DNA from: Ascaphus truei
Taxonomy: Eukaryota; Chordata; Amphibia; Anura; Ascaphidae
Direction: 5' to 3'
Length of the DNA stretch: 64,000 nt
Assembly: GCA_036426205.1 (NCBI GenBank)
Contig: CM071570.1
Location: 143,894,450 to 143,958,449, forward strand
The notes under the pieces were generated by a model. It was not told where the DNA came from, did not search any database, and saw only the letters and a list, made by a program, of their open reading frames with translations. How positions within the stretch are numbered: the stretch's first letter is position 1; each line of letters starts with the position of its first letter. Positions 57,130-64,000 of the stretch are shown piece by piece. A program made the translations under genes and the position numbers.

Positions 57130-59100
57130 TTCTGCTGTTTTTTATTGCTTTACGACTTCTGAAGCCCTAGCACTGACTTATAGTTGCAGTACGGATCTGT
57201 GAATTTTCCTGCTTTAGCCGCAACATTGCAGCGTCTTTGCAGTGACATCGCTGACCGTCGCCGTGCACTGCCAGTGTTTTCTTTGGGCTGAAGTCTTTCA
57301 CTCCTTACAGACATTGGGACTATAGTCTCCATCTACAGATGCAGCGGCCATTATTTTAACAAATCACGCAGTGTATACCTCGGAATACTCATGTCATGGC
57401 GCGGGATTACTTCCAACCATACCGCCTTAAGACGCGAGTGCAAGCGAGTGCAGAAAATTGCATTTTAGTGTTCTGGCTTTTAAACACCTGAAATTGACAC
57501 AGTGGCACAGTGGCACAGTGGCACAGTACAGATAACAATTCATTCATTTCATTGCATATAATTGCACACACTCCATAAAATTCAAATAAAGCAGCCGTGA
57601 TAAATACGTGTGCCTGGGGCGATTGGCTGCGTTCATGCCGCGTGGAGTATAGCAGTGCACACGACAACGGCGCCGTGATGCCTTAAAATAAGGCCGCTGC
57701 ATCTGCAAACACTGCTACCTGCGGTTGTCCTAATGTATCCCCCTAACTAATACCTCCGGGTCACGATAACTAGTGACACCGTTTGGAGAAGAAAGGAGGG
57801 GATTTGGCTTTGTTCCAGGACACTTAACGCAGGAGAAACATAGTTTAAACATCAGCGGGGACTTCCGTGAGAGGGAACCTAATGGGATGCTTACTCCGAG
57901 GAGGATTCTTCGTGCCCACCTGTGAGGAGCCACAACAAGGAGAGCAATGCCTTCCGAATACCATCTGGGAGTGACCAGACCACGACGGTTCCCCTACATG
58001 TCCAGTTCCAGTGTTCGGTAACATGTATTGCAACAGTAAATGCTTTTAAAGAATTGATCTGATGTACACAGAATACTTACCCTCTTTTTTAAATATTTTT
58101 TATACCAAATTTTACTACACTATGAGCGTTGTGCGCTGTGTTTTTGTCTTTACTCTCTTTAAATGCTACAGGTATGTATCTTGATTTTCTATATATCAAG
58201 GGACACAGAAATGTAACAATTTATTCAAATTAATTATCAGTTATATTTACAGCCTGTGCCTGAAAAAAAGGCACTGGTTGGGTTTAAGAAGTGTCTGCGC
58301 TCTCCCTTTGTTTTGATAGGAAAGTATTTGGCTTCACTTTGCAGGTCGGAGCTGTTATTCACAGTGGCCTTTAAAGAAAACTAACATTGGCAAGTACTGT
58401 ACAGAAGACAAAATAATGATCATTAAGGCATCAGCTTGTTTTTGTGCAAAATACTGCAGTCACCTGCTGCCACCTTCTGTTAAAAAGTGGGATGAACAGA
58501 ACTTTACATGTTTTACAGAAAATAAATAATTTTCCTTAACTACATTGTGTTCATAGTTTCATTTTTTTGGCATTGGGTATCATTTAAAGGATCAATATAA
58601 GAGTTCTTTAAAGCTGTAGGTTGTACGGGTGCTTAAGAGTTTTTAACACCCTAACTTCCAATATATAGAATCCTTCATTTACTCAGTTTTCTATTCCATA
58701 GCCCAGTTGGTAATGTTGTGTCCCCTTCTCTGAGTGTAATTTGGTAAGCCAATTTCGGTTTTGATCTAGCTATATGTGATACATTTTCTGAGTCCAGTAG
58801 CTGGTTAGGCAGTTTACATTGCCCCGTATGTACAATTCTAGCTCTATGCAGCCATATGAGACACAGTTACAATAGTTCTGTCCCGTTTTTTGGGGTATTT
58901 GACTATGTTTCTGGTTGTTAGACACTAGCAATCCCTAGTATAGGATATCTCCACTGCACTATTTCTTTATTTGTCCGTTCTACATGATCAGCTGTTAACT
59001 AAATGAACATGGACAAACATCTACCTGAATACCACCAGGATAGGTGCAAATCAATTGACATATCCACTAGAACACATACTTTAAAATGACGACTTAGCTA
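57130..59100. other. PLE terminal-repeat flank, then unassigned DNA
   Basis: 57130-58030 follows the decayed motif and is probably PLE-derived non-coding DNA; it holds a short CAGTGGCA tandem at 57500-57525. From 58030 to 59100 I see nothing identifiable. Confidence 0.3.
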
Positions 59101-59113
59101 CGTGCCTTAACTC

Positions 59114-59158
59114 CTCCCCTGAAGAAGTGTGCTTCTGCACACAAAACGTGTGTAGGGT
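59114..59158 (+). ncRNA. Hammerhead-like motif, C3-G8 core, G12 altered
   Basis: Core CTGAAGA (59119-59125), unpaired A (59126), stem II GTGTGC/GCACAC perfect (59127-59132 with 59137-59142), then AAAA in place of GAAA, ACGTGTGT, position 17 = A. Stem I CCC/GGG. Confidence 0.6.
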
Positions 59159-59816
59159 TTTAGGGTTCCACGACGGTGGCGTCATCGAAGGAGGCGGCTC
59201 AGCACCCAGAAGCATCCTGTGCTTGATTTCAACAGATACGGTCGTATAGCGTTTCTGCGGGTGCATGCAGCTCTATTTGATTTTTTGCCACATTTGATGT
59301 GCATTTCTGGTGTACTTTGTGCGAACAGGGGGCACTCGCTGAACACTTTATTATACCCATATAGTAGTTTATGCACACTATTGCTGTAACAATATACAGT
59401 ACAGTTGTGTGAAAAAGAAAGTACACCCTCTTTGAATTCTATGGTTTTACATATCAGGACATAATAATAATCATCTGTTCCTTAGCAGGTCTAAAAATTA
59501 GGTAAATACAAACTCAGATGAACAACAACACATGACATATTACACCTTGTCATGATTTATTTAACAAAAATAAAGCCAAAATGGAAACGCTGTGTGTGAA
59601 AAACTAAGTATACTTTATATAAACCAAAACAAGGGCTCCAGCAAACACTGATTAATAGAGAAAACGAAAGAGTCACGGAATAAGCCAAAAAATGTAATAG
59701 CGGTAATAATAGAACAATAGGTATCACACAAATATGGAAATGCTACACGACTATAAATGCAGAATATATGGATCTTAAAAAGCACAAGAGTAGAGGGGAG
59801 AGACTCAAACCGTCCT

Positions 59817-59931
59817 TTAAGTGGTATTATGAGGCTTCTGTCCTCTCTTTCTCTTTCTCAGATTCAAAGGTGGCAGCCACCTTTGAATCTGAGAGAGAGA
59901 GAGGACAGAAGCCTGATAATACCACTTATTA
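59817..59931. repeat. Near-perfect palindrome, ~55-bp arms
   Basis: AAGTGGTATTAT, GAGGCTTCTGTCCTCTC and CAGATTCAAAGGTGGC on the left pair with their complements on the right, meeting at about 59875. Foldback MITE or hairpin repeat. Confidence 0.75.
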
Positions 59932-59937
59932 TACCAC

Positions 59938-60471
59938 TTGTTATATACAATTGCCACGCTCAGTAGCTCTCTTGTTGACATAAATATATATTCATGATGT
60001 GGTGGGTGTGGGAGTTTGAGCTAGCTGGAAATGTGTGTTAATCAATTTCTGACTCGTAGCAGTTGTTTGGAGGCTGGTGACACCTCCCCCCAGAGCTCAC
60101 TCCTCCTCTTTCACCTTTTTAACTTGGGAGGTCTTTTCATTTTGCTATGATGGTTCTTCCCCTCTTACAGAGGTAAAAGGAAATGTTCACAGTTTAGTGC
60201 AGCACCTGCATTAATTTGGTTATACCTTGGCGTTGGTATGCAGGCTTATGACGCTTTGGCCAAAGGGTTAACTAAATAACCAAGTATTTATTATTATTAT
60301 TGGTATTTTACTTTATACTTTTTACCATATATGTTTTATCAATGGGATGTAGCATTGGGCACCCCTTGTCTCTTGTTATATACAATTGCCACGCTCAGTA
60401 GCTCTCTTGTTGACATAAATATATATTCATGATGTGGTGGGTGTGGGAGTTTGAGCTAGCTGGGAATGTGT
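59938..60471. repeat. ~99-bp direct repeat flanking 336 bp
   Basis: CTTGTTATATACAATTGCCA through GAGCTAGCTGGRAATGTGT occurs at 59938-60036 and 60373-60471, almost identical. The enclosed DNA holds repeat family B (60150-60290, inverted relative to 6880). Confidence 0.75.
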
Positions 60472-60479
60472 AGTTTTCT

Positions 60480-61300
60480 AAGTTAGTTGTATTCTCAATA
60501 CACTTATAGACCATCTTTCAGTGCCAATACAACTGACTGGGCTAATTTGAGAGGCTGCAACATCTGTATATTAAGTCTTCAAGTGCCATCACCTGCTATA
60601 AGCATTTAACCAAGAGTACTATTGGACTTTATTGATATCTTTCAGCCAATTTATTTACATATGACCACTTACAGTCTATAAGTAATTGATGGTATACAGG
60701 CCCATTGGTGTTGTGACTCCAGTATTGTACCGTTTTCTATAGCTTATCAAGTAGGTTAATTGGATGATATATGATTGTCATAGATCCTACTTACTTCGCT
60801 ATCAGATATATCGAGCCGTGCGCCTTGTGGATTTTTAACATTACTGTATATATGTATTTTTCACTTGCGTCGTTGTTACAAATTATTCATTAAAATGTTA
60901 TTATTTTGGTTATTAGTATAGTACCTATTCTAAAGTGTCATATTGAGGGGATTAATGAATTACCCTACTTATGGGAATAATGATATTCCCTTACTACTTT
61001 AGTCATGTTTATACACTAATACTGACAGCATTGTGCACAATCCAATTTACAGTTACAGTACCCCAAAGATCCTACAGTACAATCTACTTTTTTGTGCCCT
61101 AAGCACAGAAGGATAAAGTGACAAGAAGCTGGTAATGTGACTCGGATCCATGTCAGCTGTACCTTTCGCTCTGCTACCCATAGAAGTGGACACACTTGAT
61201 CTTGTTTTCCAGACCGGTTTAGAAATCTCTGACCTAACAATAAACCCAGTTGTCTGGTCACCCCCCCCCCCCAAATAAAAATAGGCCCTCTCCCATGGAA
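60480..61300. other. No gene or element recognised
   Basis: AT-rich, no clear coding signature; a C tract at 61261-61272. Confidence 0.3.
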
Positions 61301-61303
61301 GTG

Positions 61304-61661
61304 ATCCGGTATCGAATGTTGAGAGATGTGAACCCCTAAGGCCAGATGGCAAACGTGGATTTCTCCAATACATTATGTGCTTGCATTTAATGTAACAAAG
61401 ATAGAGAGGGATATATAAGGAAGGGATACTGGAACATACCATACTTACCCCTGACGAAGAAGGACCGCCTTTGAAACGCGTAGGGTTGCCGGGAGGACCA
61501 ATTTCATTTAAGCACCAGGAACCGGAAGTGACATAGAACGCCGACTAGTTCGGGAAGGGACTGTCGCGGACACCGGATAAGGTTGCGGAGTACTATGAAC
61601 TGGTCTGTGCCCATATTTTAACATTGTTTTGTGTAAATCACATTCCTGATTTTTATATAAA
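61304..61661 (+). mobile_element. Non-autonomous hammerhead element, plus copy
   Basis: Near-identical (inverted) to 62714-63078, beginning ATCCGGTATCGAATGTTGAG and ending TTTTTATATAA. It carries the hammerhead at 61447. No TSD was recognised. Together with the other copy it forms a large inverted repeat around the 5' part of the L2 fragment. Confidence 0.75.
61447..61486 (+). ncRNA. Hammerhead ribozyme motif, C3-G8 core
   Basis: Stem I ACCC/GGGT (61447-61450 with 61483-61486), core CTGACGA (61451-61457), unpaired A, stem II GAAGG/CCTTT (61459-61463 with 61468-61472), GAAA (61473-61476), helix III ACGCGT, position 17 = A. Confidence 0.8.
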
Positions 61662-62713
61662 GCTGAACCTTGGAAAAAAGAAGTTTCCCTTAAATCTTGT
61701 GATGACTGCATGGTAGCGAAGATGCCTAAAGATACCTTTACATGCCTGAGAACAGGCACTGAAATGTAAGTTCATATCTTACCATCTACAGACACAAGTT
61801 ATATATTGGGAACTTGCTTCACTATTGTGCTCTTTTTTTCTTCTCCCTTTTTTTTCCTATGATACGAGGTGCGCTGATTATTTTGGATATCTATAGTGTC
61901 CCACTACCTGTGACCTAGACACAGTCCAAACACGCCTTCTCTTCAGTGTTTACCAAAATAGTCCTGTGCTCTTTGCAGGAGGAGTTCTTTCTCGAACCAC
62001 TGAAGGAAGCAGTCATCATTCCTCTTCTAAAAATGCCTTCATTAGACCCAGATTGCATGCGAATTACAAGCCTGTATCAAACCTTCTATTCCTAGGGAAG
62101 GTTATTGAGAAAGTGGTGGCAACTCAACTGGAAACCCATCTATCAAACCATTCCAGTCAGGATTCAGAAGATGGTTTAGTACTGAAACAGCTCTGGTTCA
62201 TGTGCGTAATGATCTCCTGGTGATGAGAGACAGAGGTGATTGTTTGATCTTAGTACTCTTTGACCTCTCTGCAGAATTTTATACTGTGGACCATGGTATC
62301 TTAATGAAGCTCCTGAAGGATTTCTATGGGCTGGGTAGCACAGTTCCCAACTGGTTTAGATACTTTCTTACTGGCAGGACACAGAGAGTATCTTCAGGAG
62401 TATACTCCTCTGCACCAATGCCTCTGTCATGTGGAGTGTCATAGGGTTCTATCTTATCTCCTATGTTGTTCGCAGTACACATAATGCCACTAGGTGACAT
62501 AATCAGACGGCATAGCCTGGGTTATCACTGCTATGAAGATGACATTCAACTCTACTTCTCTTTTGCACCAAACACTAAGAACACATTATCAGTCTTCAAT
62601 AGATGTTTATCTGGGCTCCTAGAGTGGATGAGTTCCAGTTGGTTGAGGTAGAATCCTGATAAGACAGAAGTGTTTGTGGTGGATGCTCACCGTTGGAAGA
62701 CAACAAGACTGCA

Positions 62714-63078
62714 ACAAGATTTTTATATAAAAATCAGGAATGTGATTTACACAAAACAATGTTAAAATATGGGCACAGACCAGTTCATAGTACTCCGCAA
62801 CCTTCTCCGGTGTCCGCGACAGTCACTTCCCGAACTAGTCGGCGTTCTATGTCACTTCCGATTCCTGGTGCTTAAATGAAACTGGTCCTCCCGGCAACCC
62901 TACGCGTTTCAAAGGCGGTCCTTCTTCGTCAGGGGTAAGTATGGTATGTTCCGGTATCCCTTCCTTATATATCCCTCTCTATCTTTGTTACATTAAATGC
63001 AAGCACTTAATGTATTGGAGAAATCCACGTTTGCCATCTGGCCTTAGGGTTCACATCTCTCAACATTCGATACCGGAT
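62714..63078 (-). mobile_element. 365-bp non-autonomous hammerhead element in an L2 LINE, 23-bp TSD
   Basis: A 23-bp duplication starting ACCGTTGGAAGACAACAAG lies at 62691-62713 and 63079-63101, and the L2 reading frame continues across it. The element is in minus orientation, has no ORF and contains one hammerhead. Its first bases (CAACAAGAT) echo the end of the duplication. Confidence 0.88.
62897..62936 (-). ncRNA. Hammerhead ribozyme motif, C3-G8 core
   Basis: Same sequence as 61447-61486 on the opposite strand: core CTGACGA, unpaired A, GAAGG/CCTTT, GAAA, ACGCGT, position 17 = A. Confidence 0.8.
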
Positions 63079-64000
63079 ACCGTTGGAAGACAACAAGACT
63101 GACCTTAAGCTTGGGGGGTCTCAGCTGCTAAACTCTGTCCATGTGCAGAATCTTGGTGTTGACTGTGACTTGACCCTTAAACATCAGGTATCAGCCGTGA
63201 TCAAATCTTCATTCCTCCACCTAAAAAACATAGCCATGATTAAGGACTTGATCCCCACAGTGAATCTAACTACACTTGTCATGCCTTTGTGTCCTCACGC
63301 CTGGACTAGTGCAATGCACCTGGGTCTTCCGGAAAAAGAACTGCACCGCCTGCCGCTGGTGCAGAATGCTGCAGCCAGGTTGTTACCTAACAGGCCCATT
63401 CTTGCCACATGACACCCGTTCTCTGTTCTCTGCACTGGCTGCCTGTAAAATTGTGATTTTAATTTCACGCTGACCTTGTTAACATTCAAAGCACTACATG
63501 ACCAGGGTCCCAGCTATCTGAAAGAGCTTCCAGTTCCCTACACTCCCATTCACTCACTTCGATCTGCAGATGAAGGACTCCTAACAGTTCACACACTCTC
63601 CTTGACTTCCTTTGGGCCCAAGCTTTTAACCACGACGCTCCCTTTCCCTGGAACAGTCTTCCTCGAACAGTTAGAGAGGCCCTCTCTCGAAATCTATAAA
63701 AACAGGCTCAAGACCTACATGTTTACCCAGACATTTAATTAATCACAGCCTGTCCAGCATTTAATAGCTACAGTACTGTGCCATCCCGTATTATACCTTT
63801 CCTTGTGTTTGGTCTCATTTACAACCTTAAATATTTTCTTCTTTTTCCCTTTTTGTAACTATGAAGTGCTTTGAGTCTCATTGGGAGAAAAGCGCAATAT
63901 AAATAAAGTTATTATAATTATTACCTTTTACTTTACCTACTAATCTCATATAAGTTTTATTTCATTATCAAGCCATCATGGGCCATTATTGCTACTACAA

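Larger units (their letters stand above)
61905..63925 (+). pseudogene. L2-clade LINE, RT to 3' end, interrupted by a hammerhead element
   Basis: 5'-truncated L2. ANYKPVSNLLFLGKVIEKVV (RT motif 2), DCLILVLFDLSAEFYTVDHG (motif A, with A to E and F to Y-like changes), YHCYEDDIQLYF (catalytic YxDD, here EDD), NPDKTEVFVVDAH, then after the insertion LNSVHVQNLGVDCD and the L2 C-terminus VQNAAARLL, TFKALHDQGPSYLKEL, LEIYKNRLKTYMFTQTFN to about 63740. The tail GCGCAATATAAATAAAGTTA is the typical L2 3' end. Several frameshifts and stops make it a pseudogene. Confidence 0.88.

Overview
This looks like vertebrate nuclear DNA, most probably from an amphibian (a frog is my best guess) with a repeat-rich genome. 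There is no operon-like gene packing and no long host gene. The window is a nested collection of transposable elements: Penelope-like elements (PLEs) with GIY-YIG endonucleases, L1-type and L2/CR1-type LINEs, LTR elements with large LTRs, hAT, PIF/Harbinger and pogo-like MITEs, and many micro- and minisatellites. The organism call is inference from this mix; the element classes are read from the sequence.

Layout. 1-1.5 kb: 3' end of a PLE with a hammerhead-like motif. 1.5-4.1 kb: a minus-strand L2/CR1-group LINE split by a 1.63 kb PLE insertion with an 11-bp target-site duplication (TSD). 4.6-5.6 kb: N-terminal half of another PLE (minus). 5.9-7.0 kb: MITE and a duplicated dispersed repeat. 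7.4-9.3 kb: LTR-like DNA and an irregular tandem repeat. 9.7-11.1 kb: decayed minus-strand PLE. 12.8-17.6 kb: an L2/CR1-group LINE split by an LTR element with TSD TATG. 17.9-30 kb: hammerhead-like motif, Harbinger MYB-like pseudogene, CR1-like remnant, hAT MITE and PLE pieces, with AT-rich unassigned stretches. 30.6-34.2 kb: several MITEs and a hammerhead foldback element. 35.5-39.1 kb: microsatellites, MITEs and an LTR. 40.75-45.43 kb: an L1-type LINE with an intact ORF2 and a 5' inversion, bounded by a TSD. 47.2-48.3 kb: solo LTR. 49.0-52.4 kb: minisatellite, then an inverted repeat with about 1 kb arms, each arm holding a hammerhead motif. 53.2-54.2 kb: foldback hammerhead element with a 13-bp TSD. 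54.2-61.3 kb: LTR-like DNA, low complexity and three hammerhead-like motifs. 61.3-63.9 kb: an L2 LINE with a 365-bp hammerhead element inserted by a 23-bp TSD, and an inverted copy of the same element just upstream.

The unifying signal is a set of 14 sites resembling type I hammerhead ribozymes of PLE terminal repeats. They share a CUGANGA- or UUGANAA-type strand, one unpaired A, a short stem II, GAAA, and a small self-complementary helix III such as ACGCGT followed by a non-G base. Across the copies core positions 3 and 8 are either C with G (8 copies) or U with A (6 copies), never mixed, which suggests pair-preserving change in the catalytic core. Several copies lie on short ORF-less foldback elements with their own TSDs, which suggests a non-autonomous family moved by PLE proteins. 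Nothing here was tested by search or folding software.
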